A stretch of 64,000 bases of DNA, from positions 1,984,001 to 2,048,000 of the forward strand of contig NC_019892.1 of the NCBI RefSeq assembly GCF_000242455.2, read 5' to 3'. The notes under the pieces were generated by a model that ran no database searches, was not told where the DNA came from, and was given only the letters and a program-made list of their open reading frames with translations. Shown here piece after piece: positions 9,571-18,534 of the stretch; positions within the stretch are counted from its first letter, which is position 1, and every line of letters starts with the position of its first letter. A program made the translations under genes and the position numbers. Source of the stretch: Singulisphaera acidiphila DSM 18658 (GTDB lineage Bacteria > Planctomycetota > Planctomycetia > Isosphaerales > Isosphaeraceae).

Positions 9571-11526
9571 TCACTTGGTTGGGGTGAGCCGATTCAAGGT
9601 GGCTCGGAACTGGTTGAGGGGGCCGCGAGCGAGTTGGGAGGGGGCCAGGTTGATCGACTCGCTCGGGTCCTCACGCAGGTTATAGTACTCCTCCTGACCG
9701 TTGCCATGACGATGGTAGACCTTGTCATCGGTGACCACAGCTCTCATCAGGCTGGTGGCCCCCGGTTGGTAGCGGAGCGAGACGGGCTGTTCCTGGTCGG
9801 GCGAGAACTCGGCGAGGGCGGCGCTCTCGACCGCACGATTGGGCGCGGGCTTGTCCTCCGCTGAAGAAGGAGGGAGGAGAGAACGGCCTGGGAAAGGGGA
9901 TCGTGATTGGTCTCCGACGAGGGCAACGATCGTCGCGGGCAGGTCACGCAGGCTGACGGCCTCGGAGACGACCGTCCTGGCCGGGACTTGTTTGGGGGCG
10001 ACGACGATCAGAGGGACGTGGATCTCCGGTTGATAAACGCTCTGGCGATGTCCTACGATCGGATAGCCGTCGCGGTCGTGTTCGCCGAAGTGTTCGCCGT
10101 GGTCGGAGGTGACGACGATCACAGTGTCTTTGAGCCGATCGAGTCGATCGAGTTCCGCGATCAGGCGGCCGATCTGGCTGTCCAGGTAGGCGAGGCAGTC
10201 GTCATAGGAGTCGCGGGCAAGGCGGAGTTCCGCCGGGGTTCGTTTGCGCGGTGTTTCGCCGATCCAGTCTCGCAGGGCCCTGCGCTCCGACAATGTGGCG
10301 CGACGGCGGCTGAAGGGCCGCTCGGCTGGACCGGGGACTAAGTAAGGGTCGTGAGCGTCGAGGTAGTTGAGGAAGGCGAAGAACGGTCGGTCGCTCTGCT
10401 TCGCGATCCAGGTCAGGGCCGCTCGATTGATCTCTCCGGCGTCCTTTCGATGGTACGACAGCTCGAGCGGATGGCTCGCTTCGCGTCCGGCCGCCGTCCA
10501 CAGGTGATCCAAGGGGGCGACCAGCCGCCGACAGATCAGCCAGCCCAGCGCCGAGCTGCGGAGGGTCTCAAGAGGGGAAATGACGAAGTCCTCGTAGTGC
10601 CCGAACCCTCGGCTCAAACCGTACTCGGTTGTGCAAAAGACCGTGTTGGCGGCGAACCCGGCCGTTGCATAGCCCTGTCGTCCGAGATGCTCCGCCAGGG
10701 TCGGGTGATGGGCGTCGAGCGCCCGGTCCGGGCCGACCGACAACTCCCAGGGCCATCGCCCTGTGAACATGCTCGCGTGTGATGCCAAGGTCCAGGGGGA
10801 TGTGGCGATTGCACGTTCGAACCGGGCGCCTTGGGCGGCCAGGCTTGCCAGGTTCGGCGTCGTGTCGCGAGCGGAGCCATTGAGATTCGTGGCGTCGGCG
10901 CGGACTGTGTCCATCACGATGAGCAGCACGTTTGGAGCGCCTGGCGAGGCGGTTCCGTGGGTCAAACCGCCTCGAGACACAATCCGGTCGCGGCCGATCG
11001 TAATCCCGACGAGAGCCAGGAGGGCGAGGCCGAGTGGTGGCAGGCTCACTCGGACCAGGCGGCGGAAACCTCTGCCGCGATTGTGGATCGCTGGTGCGAT
11101 CCAACAGGCGAGTCCCGCCGCGAGCAAGAGGGAGCAGATCGCCCAGAGGCCGGGGACGGCCAGCAACGGCGTTGTCAGGGCGACTGTGCAGAGGAGCCAG
11201 GCGGAGAGTCGAGCACCCACCTTCGGAATCGGCCGGACCAGGATCGTCAGGAAGAGGCCGATGACTCCGAAGATCGCCAGGTCCGCCACCGGGATCATCC
11301 AGAGGACATGCGGGCTCTTTCGGAACAGGCCGTGCTGGCTAAGTTGGACGCGGGCGAGGAACAGGGCGAGCTCGACGAAGCCCACGACAAGGCCCGCCCA
11401 CAGCGAGGCGACAACCAGGGCCAAAGGGCCCTTGGGCGGTCGGTTGCCGTGGTCCTCGGCGGCCGGAGTTCGCGCGCTGGCTCCGTCGCCCAATCGGCCG
11501 GGCGCTGTATCTGCTCTTGGCTTCAT
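9571..11526 (-). CDS. Membrane-anchored sulfatase-fold hydrolase or transferase (Thr at nucleophile position)
   Basis: A 651-residue protein with about four TM segments in the first 180 residues followed by an alkaline-phosphatase/sulfatase-superfamily domain. The domain opens with APNVLLIVMDTVRADATN (metal-binding D206), then TSPWTLASHASMFTG and the second metal site VIVVTSDHGEHFGEHDRDGY. The segment TLASHASMFTG aligns with CxPSRxxLLTG of formylglycine sulfatases, putting Thr246 at the nucleophile. Thr is known as nucleophile in phosphoethanolamine and phosphoglycerol transferases, so formylglycine-dependent sulfatase activity is unlikely. The N-terminal membrane domain also recalls lipid or cell-wall modifying transferases. 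A GAGGAGA ribosome site precedes ATG 11526. Fold certain; substrate unknown. Confidence 0.8.
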   Translation of the reverse strand: MKPRADTAPGRLGDGASARTPAAEDHGNRPPKGPLALVVASLWAGLVVGFVELALFLARVQLSQHGLFRKSPHVLWMIPVADLAIFGVIGLFLTILVRPIPKVGARLSAWLLCTVALTTPLLAVPGLWAICSLLLAAGLACWIAPAIHNRGRGFRRLVRVSLPPLGLALLALVGITIGRDRIVSRGGLTHGTASPGAPNVLLIVMDTVRADATNLNGSARDTTPNLASLAAQGARFERAIATSPWTLASHASMFTGRWPWELSVGPDRALDAHHPTLAEHLGRQGYATAGFAANTVFCTTEYGLSRGFGHYEDFVISPLETLRSSALGWLICRRLVAPLDHLWTAAGREASHPLELSYHRKDAGEINRAALTWIAKQSDRPFFAFLNYLDAHDPYLVPGPAERPFSRRRATLSERRALRDWIGETPRKRTPAELRLARDSYDDCLAYLDSQIGRLIAELDRLDRLKDTVIVVTSDHGEHFGEHDRDGYPIVGHRQSVYQPEIHVPLIVVAPKQVPARTVVSEAVSLRDLPATIVALVGDQSRSPFPGRSLLPPSSAEDKPAPNRAVESAALAEFSPDQEQPVSLRYQPGATSLMRAVVTDDKVYHRHGNGQEEYYNLREDPSESINLAPSQLARGPLNQFRATLNRLTPTK

Positions 11527-12622
11527 CGTTTCTCCTCAAGCGGGGCGGCGGATTGAGGAGGCCACATCGTCGCGTGATCAAGGCGCAAGGGAGTGTTGAC
11601 GTCGCGACCCCAAAGGAGTGGAGTCGCTTCGCCAGGGCATTCCCCGTTGTTGGCCCCTCCGGTAACGCCGGCTTTAAGGGCAGTTGATTCCAGTAGAAAT
11701 CCACGAACGCCGGACGAACCCAGAGGGCCGACGCTCGGCGCATATTCTCATCGCTCGAAGTCGGCGTGAACCCGGCTCCTGTGCGATCGATTGGCTGACT
11801 GGGCCATCACTCTCGGCTCGTAGGTTACTTTCGGGCCGGGACCCGAAGCTTCAGCGTGAACCACTTGGTTGCGGCTCGCGCCGTTGCCAGGATAAGACCC
11901 GTGGCGGCTGCAAAGGCCGAGGCCAAGGGCAAGGTCGTTTCAGGCCCAAAGTAGGCGAGTATGACATCACACATTGTGAATGAAACGCCTTTGTATTCGT
12001 CGTGACCACGCGGCCTGGGGAGAGGTCGGAGCGAGAATCGACCGGCGCTACATGGGGTCAGGATCGCTCAAAGTCGCGAAGAACCCTTTTTCGATGAGTC
12101 CTAGCAATTGCTACCTACTTGACTGAGTGGCATCCTTACGCCCCTTCTGGCGAGAGTCCGTTCTTCCGGATACTCCAAGTTGGCGTCATTTCTTCTCCGA
12201 TGGACTTAAGATTCCCAAAAACTTCTTTGAAACCACAATCGATTTGGAAGAAGCAGGAAACGGTGGCGCCGTGGAACGGGTCGTCTCAAGCGGGTCGAAT
12301 TTGCGGATTGGGCGATTGAGATCCGGGTAGGCGCTTGCTCGGGTTGAAGCGCCGATCTCACTTGACTCAAGACACTTCGGTGCTGATGAGGTCAGCGCCA
12401 AAGTGGCCAAGGGGAGTTCGGAATAATTCCGATTCTTGGCCACGTGCCTTGGCTGTTTTCGGACCTGAGATTTGAGCGCCAAGCGGGGGCCCTTGAGGCG
12501 ATTTATTCCCTTTTTTTGGTGGGAACCGATATCGCCGGGTGGCGGCGTCACCCCGGTTGCAGACCTATGCGGCCACCCCAGTTCAACTCGTTGGCGATTC
12601 AACGGGTTGGTAAGTTGTCATG
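11527..12622. other. 1.1-kb gap without recognised gene
   Basis: Several short overlapping frames on both strands have no recognisable domain or ribosome site. The only structured element noted is the large inverted repeat at 12403-12443, listed separately. The gap separates two minus-strand genes. Confidence 0.5.
12403..12443. repeat. Nested inverted repeat (hairpin)
   Basis: GTGGCCAAG (12403-12411) pairs with CTTGGCCAC (12435-12443). Inside it TCGGAAT and ATTCCGA form a second palindrome around one A. It lies about 180 bases beyond the stop of the acyl-CoA dehydrogenase (minus strand), so it may terminate or stabilise that transcript; no T-run follows. A protein-binding palindrome is the alternative. 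Confidence 0.5.
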
Positions 12623-13768
12623 CTAGCGGATCAGGTGCTGTGCAATTACGTTCCGCTGGATTTCATTGGTCCCCGAATAAATTGTGCTGCCGATGCTATC
12701 GCGGAGATCTTTTTCGATTCCGGTTTCGGAGACGTACCCGGCGGCGCCGAACAACTGGACGGCGTCGAGGCTATTTTTGACGTAGCAGTCGGACACGTGA
12801 AGTTTGGCCATTGCCGCTTCGAGCGTGGCGTCTTTGCCCTTGGCCTTGAGCCAGCCGATCCGGTAGACCAAGGGGCGGCAGGTCTCCAGTCGCACCGCCA
12901 TGTCGACGATCTTGTTGGCCACCGACTGGTTCTTGCCGATCGGCTTGCCGAACTGCTTTCGGGTCCGGACGTGGGTGATGCATCGCTCGAGCTGTCGCTT
13001 CATCGTGCCCAGGGAGCCGGCGAGGATCGCGCCGCGCTCCCACTCCATCGAGCAGTTGAAGACCTCGGCGCCACGCCCCTCACGGCCGAGCAGGCTCTCC
13101 AGGGGCAATTCGCAGTCCTCCAGGGCAAGCTCGCCCATCGGGACTGTGCGGACCCCTAGTTTCGGGATTTCGCGGACGACGCGGAAGCCGGGCGTCTCAC
13201 GGGGGATGATGAAGGCACTGATGCCCATGACTCCCCGCTCGGGAGCGGAGGTTGCGTAGCAGACGAACAGGTCGGCCACCGGCCCACTCGTGACCCAGAC
13301 CTTGCGGCCGTTGAGGATCCAGCGATCGCCCCGGCGCTCGGCCCGGGTCTGCATGCTGAAGATGTCCGAGCCCGCGTCGACCTCGCTCGCTCCGTTTGCG
13401 CCGACGAAGGTGCCGTCGCACAGACTGGGCAAGAACTGCCGTTTTTGAGCTTCGGTTCCATAGCGGAGGATTGGGATTGAGTTGGTCCACATCGAGGCGT
13501 TGATCGCGAAGATCAGGCCGTTGTCCGCACAGCCGTAACCGAGCCCCTCCATGGCCGCGATCGTCGCCTGCAAGTCTTGCCCTTTACCTCCATACTCCGC
13601 AGGGATCGGCAACCCTTGAATGCCGAACCGGGCACAGCGTTGCCATCCTTCACGCCAGAATTCCCGGCGCTCGTCACGGCCCAGCAAGTCGTCGACCAGG
13701 TTTTCCTTGGCGAATGCGATTGCCCGATCCTGCCAGTCCTGCTGCTCTGCGCTGAGTGAAAAATCCAT
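12623..13768 (-). CDS. Acyl-CoA dehydrogenase
   Basis: A 381-residue FAD flavoenzyme of the acyl-CoA dehydrogenase family, which introduces the alpha-beta double bond into acyl-CoA thioesters and passes electrons to an ETF. Domain order is normal: helical N-terminus (MDFSLSAEQQDWQDRAIAFA), middle beta domain (GANGASEVDAGSD, then GRKVWVTSGPVADL) and C-terminal helical domain (THVRTRKQFGKPIGKNQSVA, ending STIYSGTNEIQRNVIAQHLI). The usual catalytic Glu near the C-terminus (YEGT) is Ser365 here. Glu244 in MEWERGAILAG matches the alternative base of isovaleryl-CoA and long-chain dehydrogenases. ATG 13768 has a GGGAGG ribosome site eight bases ahead. It stands alone. Chain length or branched preference is not known. 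Confidence 0.88.
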   Translation of the reverse strand: MDFSLSAEQQDWQDRAIAFAKENLVDDLLGRDERREFWREGWQRCARFGIQGLPIPAEYGGKGQDLQATIAAMEGLGYGCADNGLIFAINASMWTNSIPILRYGTEAQKRQFLPSLCDGTFVGANGASEVDAGSDIFSMQTRAERRGDRWILNGRKVWVTSGPVADLFVCYATSAPERGVMGISAFIIPRETPGFRVVREIPKLGVRTVPMGELALEDCELPLESLLGREGRGAEVFNCSMEWERGAILAGSLGTMKRQLERCITHVRTRKQFGKPIGKNQSVANKIVDMAVRLETCRPLVYRIGWLKAKGKDATLEAAMAKLHVSDCYVKNSLDAVQLFGAAGYVSETGIEKDLRDSIGSTIYSGTNEIQRNVIAQHLIR

Positions 13769-13939
13769 CCGCTCGCCTCCCTGCTGGTCACGAATCGACT
13801 CGGAGTTCCTGCCCGCACTTTACCCCCCTGAATCCAGCAGGTAAACCCGCCCTGGGCCCCGAGTCGGTTGGAGACTGCCCATTGACTTGGAAGGGGATGC
13901 CTCGCATGATGTGTCTGTCTCTCTTCGCGGGCGAGCGAT

Positions 13940-14125
13940 CGTCGCGAGGATGACCAAGTTCACTGTCCCGGTCTAAGGGAAGCCGGTGAGAATCCGGCGC
14001 GGCCCCGCCGCTGTAATTGGGAACGTTGCGTTCCGCTCCAAAAGCGAAGCCACTGCCCGCGCGATTCAGAAGCGGGTGGGAAGGCAGAACGCAGCGACGG
14101 CCCATGAGCCAGAAGACCTGACCGG
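13940..14125 (+). promoter_or_regulatory. Cobalamin riboswitch
   Basis: The conserved aptamer elements appear in order: AAGGGAAgccGGTGAGAATC CGGCGC, then GGCCCCGCCGCTGTAA (13998-14017 region), GCCACTG ... GGGAAGGC, and the closing GAGCCAGAAGACCTG (14106-14120). This matches the adenosylcobalamin riboswitch consensus, which shuts down expression when B12 is plentiful. It lies about 200 bases ahead of the cobN start. The expression platform is not clear to me; a pyrimidine run (ctttgtttcttttcttcac, about 14202-14220) follows but no strong terminator stem was found. Ends are approximate. Confidence 0.93.
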
Positions 14126-14326
14126 GATCTATCAGACCTCTGACGCCTTCGAGGGTGAGGCAGTCGAGGGATTTCGCGGACGTTCCCGGTTTCGTTGCGC
14201 CTTTGTTTCTTTTCTTCACTCGCGCAATCGAACCTGGGACGACTGTCCCGTCCTTCGGCATCACGCCCGCGATGCGTCTTCTGCGGCGGTGGCTCGACCA
14301 AGAGGCCCCCGACGCGCCGAAGGTGG

Positions 14327-17300
14327 GTGATCCCGTTGTTCGTCTTCCTCACGACCGCTGATACCGAGATCCAGGCCCTGGCCGCCGCGGTCCGCCGCCT
14401 GCCCGATGACTTCTCGGTCGTTCGCGCCCGGAACCCCAACGAACTGCAAACGGCCGAGGCTCTCGATCGGTTCATCGCCGACGACCTGCCCGCTGCCCGA
14501 GCGGTGGTGGTTCGCGTGCTCGGAGGACGACCGTATTTCGCCGACGGCTTCGAACGGCTGTCTCGCGAGTGCAAGACCCGCGGTATTCCGTTCGTTGCGC
14601 TGCCGGGGGAAGCGGGGCTCGACCCCGAACTCACATCGCTCTGCCACGCCCCGTTGCCTTTGGTGACGCAGGTCCTCGAATATTTCACGCAAGGGGGGCT
14701 GCAAAACCTTGTCAACCTGCTGAAATGCCTCAGTGACAACGTCCTGCTGACCGGACTCGGTTACGAACCCCCCTCCCCTTTGCCGCGCGATGGTCTTTAC
14801 CTCCCCGACGCTCCCGATGGCCTGAGCCTCGCGGCCTGGCGGGAACGGATACATCGGCCGGATCGACCGACCGTCGGTATTCTCTTCTATCGTGCGCACT
14901 GGATGGCCCAGAACCTTGCGCCGATCGACGCCCTGGTCCGCAAAGTCGACGAGCTCGGCGGCAACCCCCTGCCGATCTTCTGCTACAGCCTGAAGGATGA
15001 CCCCGACCAGGACGGTGGCGTTCCCAGCGTTTTCCGTGAGTACCTGATCGACGACCAGGGCCAGGCCCATGTCGATGTCCTGATCAGCACGCTCAGCTTC
15101 ACGGTGGCCAACCTCAGCGACGGAACTCACACCGAGGCCACAGGGGCGGTCGTCGACCTCCTCGAACGGCTCGATGTTCCAGTCCTCCAGGCCGTGCTCT
15201 GCTCGTCCAGTTCGGCCGAGTGGGAGGCGAACTCGGCCGGGATGACTCCGCGCGACATTGCGATGAACGTCGTCCTCCCCGAGTTCGATGGCCGGATCAA
15301 CACCGTCGCCATCAGCTTCAAGGAGGAAGGGCAGTTCGACGAGAGGCTTGGCACCACGATCAAGGCGTACGTGCCGAAAGCCGACCGGGTCGACTACGTC
15401 GCTCGCCTGGCCTTGAACTTCGCCCGGTTGCGACGGACCGCCAACGCCGAGAAACGCGTCGCGATCCTCTTCGGCAACTACCCGACCAAGAATGCGCGGA
15501 TCGGCAATGGTGTGGGCCTCGACACGCCCGCCTCGGTGATGAATCTGCTCCGGAGCTTGAAGGACGCTGGCTATACCGTCGACAACCTCCCGGAGGATGG
15601 CGACGCGTTGATGCACCAGTTGATCGACGGCTGCACGAATGATGAGGAGTTCCTCACCGACGAGCAACTTCGCAACGCCGTCGGCCACGTCAGTCTGGCC
15701 ACCTACAACGGCTGGTTCAACGAACTCCCCGAAACCTCCCGTCGGGCGATGATCGACCAGTGGGGTCAGCCTTTGGGAGAAGTGGGTCGAATCGACGACA
15801 GCGTTGCGATTCCGGGCCTGATCTTCGGGAATGTCTTCGTCGGGATCCAGCCTCCTCGCGGTTTCGGCGCTGATCCGATGGCGATCTACCACAGTCCTGA
15901 TCTTCCGCCGACGCACCACTATCTCGCCTACTACCGCTGGCTTCGCGATGAGTTCGGAGCCCTTGCGGTACTCCACATGGGCAAGCACGGCAATCTCGAG
16001 TGGCTCCCCGGCAAGGCGACAGCCCTGTCGGAAGAATGCTATCCCGAGATTATGCTCAGCACCTTGCCTAACTTTTATCCCTACATCATTAATAATCCGG
16101 GTGAGGGGACCCAGGCCAAGCGACGAGCCCACGCGGTCATCGTCGACCACCTGGTCCCTCCCATGACCCAGGCTGAAACGTACGACGACCTGGCTCGCCT
16201 TGAGCAGTTGCTCGACGAGTACTACCGGATGGCGTCGCTCGACCCATCGAAGCTGCCTTACATCACGCAGCAGATCTGGACGATCGTCACCAAGAATAAC
16301 CTCGAGCGGGACCTCAAGGTCGACCGCTGCCCCGAGGCTGAGGAGTTCGACGCCTTCCTGCAAGAGATCGACGGATATCTTTGCGAACTGGGCGATGCGC
16401 AGATCCGTGATGGGCTGCACATCTTCGGTCAAGCTCCGCAGGGTGAGCAGCGCGTTGGTTTGATCGCCGCGATGATGAGGCTGGACAACGGCGAAGTCCC
16501 TTCCCTGCGCAAGGCCTGGGCGCGATCGTTCGCTCTCGATCCCGACTGGCTCTTCCAGGATCTTGGGTCGCCGGTCGACCAGGAAATCATTGATGGCCTG
16601 GATGAGGCCGTGTTCACCGGCAAATCGGATCGAGCTGTTTGGACTCGCGGTGACATCGTCGACCAGATCGACCTGCAAATTCACCACGGGATTTCCGAGG
16701 CCATTGGCCTGATCGACTCGTCATCGGCCCCTGTGAGTCAGTCCGACGAAGTTGCGGTAAGCAACCGGTTCGTCCGCGACGAAATCATCCCGCGTCTCGA
16801 TCGGACGACGGATGAGGTCACGAATACGGTTCGCGGTCTTGCGGGGCGCTTCGTCCCAGCCGGGCCGAGCGGCGCACCGACTCGAGGCATGGCCCGGATC
16901 CTGCCGACCGGGCGGAACTTCTACAGCATCGACATCCACACGATCCCGACCGAGACCGCCTGGAAGGTGGGCACGCAGGCCGCCGATCGACTGATCGAGA
17001 AGTACCAGGCCGAGAATGACGGTGAGTTCCCCAAGAGCGTCGGCATTGTCGTCTGGGGCACCAGCACGATGCGGACGCATGGCGACGACATCGCCGAGAT
17101 CCTCCACCTGATGGGTTGTCGCCCGGTCTGGATTCCGGAGAGCCGGCGGCTCAGTGGGATCGAGCTCGTGTCGCTGGCCGAGCTCGGCCGTCCTCGGATC
17201 GACGTGACGGTGCGGATCTCCGGGTTCTTCCGCGACGCCTTCCCGAACGTTGTCGCCCTGATCGACCGCGCAGTGGAGTTGGTCGCGGCGGCCGATGAGG

Positions 17301-18118
17301 CCGACGACCAGAACTTCCTTCGCCGCCACGTCCGCCGCGAGGAACAGGCCCTCGCCGCCAAGGGCGTGGCCGTCGACCAGGCTGCCCGCCAGGCGAGATA
17401 CCGGGTCTTCGGCTCGAAGCCGGGGAGCTATGGGGCGGGCCTCTTGAACCTGATCGACGAACGGAACTGGAAGAACGACGCCGACCTGGCCGAGGTTTAC
17501 ATCAACTGGGGTTCCTATGCCTATACGGCCAAGGAACACGGTGTCGCCGCTTCGGAGCCGTTCAAGCGGAGGTTGAGCCAGGTCACGGTCGCCGTGCAGA
17601 ACCAGGACAACCGTGAGCACGACATCTTCGACAGTGACGACTACTTCCAGTTCCACGGCGGGATGATCGCCGCGATCCGCGCCCTGACCGGTGAGAACCC
17701 GGCCGCCTACTTCGGCGACACGTCGAACCCCGACAACGTCCGGGTGCGCGACCTGGCCGACGAAGCCCGCCGCGTCTTCCGCTCCCGAGTCGTGAACCCC
17801 AAGTGGATCGCGTCGGTGATGCGACACGGCTACAAGGGGGCGTTCGAGATGGCCGCCACCGTCGACTACCTGTTCGGCTACGAAGCGACCGCCCAGGTGA
17901 TCGATGACTGGATGTTTGAAGACGTCAGCAAAGCCTATCTGCTCGATCCCAAGGTCCAGGAGTTCCTCCAGGAGAAAAACCCCTGGGCGCTCCGAACGAT
18001 GGCCGAGCGCTTGATTGAGGCTGTCGACCGTGGGTTCTGGGAGTCGCCGAACCCGGAGACGGTCGAAGCCCTCAAGGAACTTTATCTTCGCAACGAGACT
18101 GTTCTGGAAAGTCGTTAA
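14327..18118 (+). CDS. cobN: Cobaltochelatase subunit CobN (BchH/CobN family)
   Basis: The large substrate-binding subunit of the ATP-dependent chelatase that inserts cobalt into the corrin ring; about 1263 residues, normal for CobN. Recognisable family stretches are HMGKHGNLEWLPGKATALSE, LPTGRNFYSIDIHTIPTETA, IVVWGTSTMRTHGDDIAEIL and SYAYTAKEHGVAASEPFKRR. The start is uncertain: no ATG fits, and the frame is open back to 14195 with unconvincing composition (many Arg/Ser). GTG 14327 (VIPLFVFLTTADTEIQALAA) starts where homology-like sequence begins, with GAAGG just upstream but closely spaced. It lies under the cobalamin riboswitch, so it should be repressed by B12. Its AAA+/vWA partner is probably the ChlID-like protein at 19.7 kb. 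CobN relatives can use other metals, but the riboswitch supports cobalt. Confidence 0.93.
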   Translation: MIPLFVFLTTADTEIQALAAAVRRLPDDFSVVRARNPNELQTAEALDRFIADDLPAARAVVVRVLGGRPYFADGFERLSRECKTRGIPFVALPGEAGLDPELTSLCHAPLPLVTQVLEYFTQGGLQNLVNLLKCLSDNVLLTGLGYEPPSPLPRDGLYLPDAPDGLSLAAWRERIHRPDRPTVGILFYRAHWMAQNLAPIDALVRKVDELGGNPLPIFCYSLKDDPDQDGGVPSVFREYLIDDQGQAHVDVLISTLSFTVANLSDGTHTEATGAVVDLLERLDVPVLQAVLCSSSSAEWEANSAGMTPRDIAMNVVLPEFDGRINTVAISFKEEGQFDERLGTTIKAYVPKADRVDYVARLALNFARLRRTANAEKRVAILFGNYPTKNARIGNGVGLDTPASVMNLLRSLKDAGYTVDNLPEDGDALMHQLIDGCTNDEEFLTDEQLRNAVGHVSLATYNGWFNELPETSRRAMIDQWGQPLGEVGRIDDSVAIPGLIFGNVFVGIQPPRGFGADPMAIYHSPDLPPTHHYLAYYRWLRDEFGALAVLHMGKHGNLEWLPGKATALSEECYPEIMLSTLPNFYPYIINNPGEGTQAKRRAHAVIVDHLVPPMTQAETYDDLARLEQLLDEYYRMASLDPSKLPYITQQIWTIVTKNNLERDLKVDRCPEAEEFDAFLQEIDGYLCELGDAQIRDGLHIFGQAPQGEQRVGLIAAMMRLDNGEVPSLRKAWARSFALDPDWLFQDLGSPVDQEIIDGLDEAVFTGKSDRAVWTRGDIVDQIDLQIHHGISEAIGLIDSSSAPVSQSDEVAVSNRFVRDEIIPRLDRTTDEVTNTVRGLAGRFVPAGPSGAPTRGMARILPTGRNFYSIDIHTIPTETAWKVGTQAADRLIEKYQAENDGEFPKSVGIVVWGTSTMRTHGDDIAEILHLMGCRPVWIPESRRLSGIELVSLAELGRPRIDVTVRISGFFRDAFPNVVALIDRAVELVAAADEADDQNFLRRHVRREEQALAAKGVAVDQAARQARYRVFGSKPGSYGAGLLNLIDERNWKNDADLAEVYINWGSYAYTAKEHGVAASEPFKRRLSQVTVAVQNQDNREHDIFDSDDYFQFHGGMIAAIRALTGENPAAYFGDTSNPDNVRVRDLADEARRVFRSRVVNPKWIASVMRHGYKGAFEMAATVDYLFGYEATAQVIDDWMFEDVSKAYLLDPKVQEFLQEKNPWALRTMAERLIEAVDRGFWESPNPETVEALKELYLRNETVLESR

Positions 18119-18155
18119 TCCTGACCACGACTGAAATTAGACAAGGATTATTTCA

Positions 18156-18368
18156 ATGCTGATGTTTGCCCACCATGTTGGCGTCGAACTCCTCGGCCGT
18201 GAATTCTCCCCCCACGGGGTTGTGCAGCACGTCTGCGTTTTCGCGGCTTTGGGACTGATCCTGGCGACCTCGGCCTATGGGACCGCCGTTTTGGCGACCC
18301 GGTTGCCGGAGTTCCTGGCATCGCGTCGGCGCGAGGCGAAGGCCGTAGTCAATGATCGGTTCGCCTGA
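18156..18368 (+). CDS. His-rich mini membrane protein in riboswitch unit
   Basis: A 70-residue protein that I do not recognise as a named family. It has a His-rich N-terminus (MLMFAHHVGVELLGREFSPH, then VVQHVC) followed by one TM helix (VFAALGLILATSAYGTAVLA) and a basic C-terminal tail (SRRREAKAV). AAGGA precedes ATG 18156 by about nine bases. It starts 37 bases after cobN and an intrinsic terminator closes the unit right behind it, so it is probably co-transcribed with cobN under B12 control. Small one-TM proteins with histidines occur in cobalt transport (CbtB), but the His positions differ from CbtB, where they are C-terminal. A role in cobalt entry or chelatase assembly is inference from context. 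Confidence 0.65.
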   Translation: MLMFAHHVGVELLGREFSPHGVVQHVCVFAALGLILATSAYGTAVLATRLPEFLASRRREAKAVVNDRFA

Positions 18369-18412
18369 TCGATCGGTGCGAACCAGGCGAATCCGTTGTC
18401 GTATCGATGGAG

Positions 18413-18440
18413 GGTGGGCACGGCCCACCTCTTTTGTTTT
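18413..18440 (+). terminator. Rho-independent terminator of the cobN unit
   Basis: GGTGGGC (18413-18419), loop ACG, GCCCACC (18423-18429), then TCTTTTGTTTT. The perfect seven-pair GC-rich stem with T tract fits an intrinsic terminator on the plus strand, about 45 bases after the mini membrane protein gene. Confidence 0.85.
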
Positions 18441-18534
18441 CCTGCCACCACCTTGAGGGATGGCAGGTAGAAGCCTACCCTACAATACTGAGGCGGAGTC
18501 GCAAGTTTCGATCGATCGAACTCACCGAATACCG

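Noticed and set aside
14195-14326. Upstream extension of cobN to ATG 14195
   Set aside because: It would add 44 Ser/Arg/Cys-rich residues right behind the riboswitch, with no ribosome site and no CobN-like sequence.
14271-14361. Possible frameshifted cobN start (MRLLRRWLDQEAP in another frame)
   Set aside because: The 29-residue frame ends before cobN homology and has no demonstrated match to CobN N-termini; a frameshift is not needed because GTG 14327 starts the homologous part.
14261-16687. 808-codon minus-strand frame inside cobN
   Set aside because: It mirrors the GC-rich third positions of cobN. The plus-strand CobN motifs are unambiguous.
16721-17827. 368-codon minus-strand frame inside cobN
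   Set aside because: Same antisense effect; Asp/Arg/His-rich with no family features.
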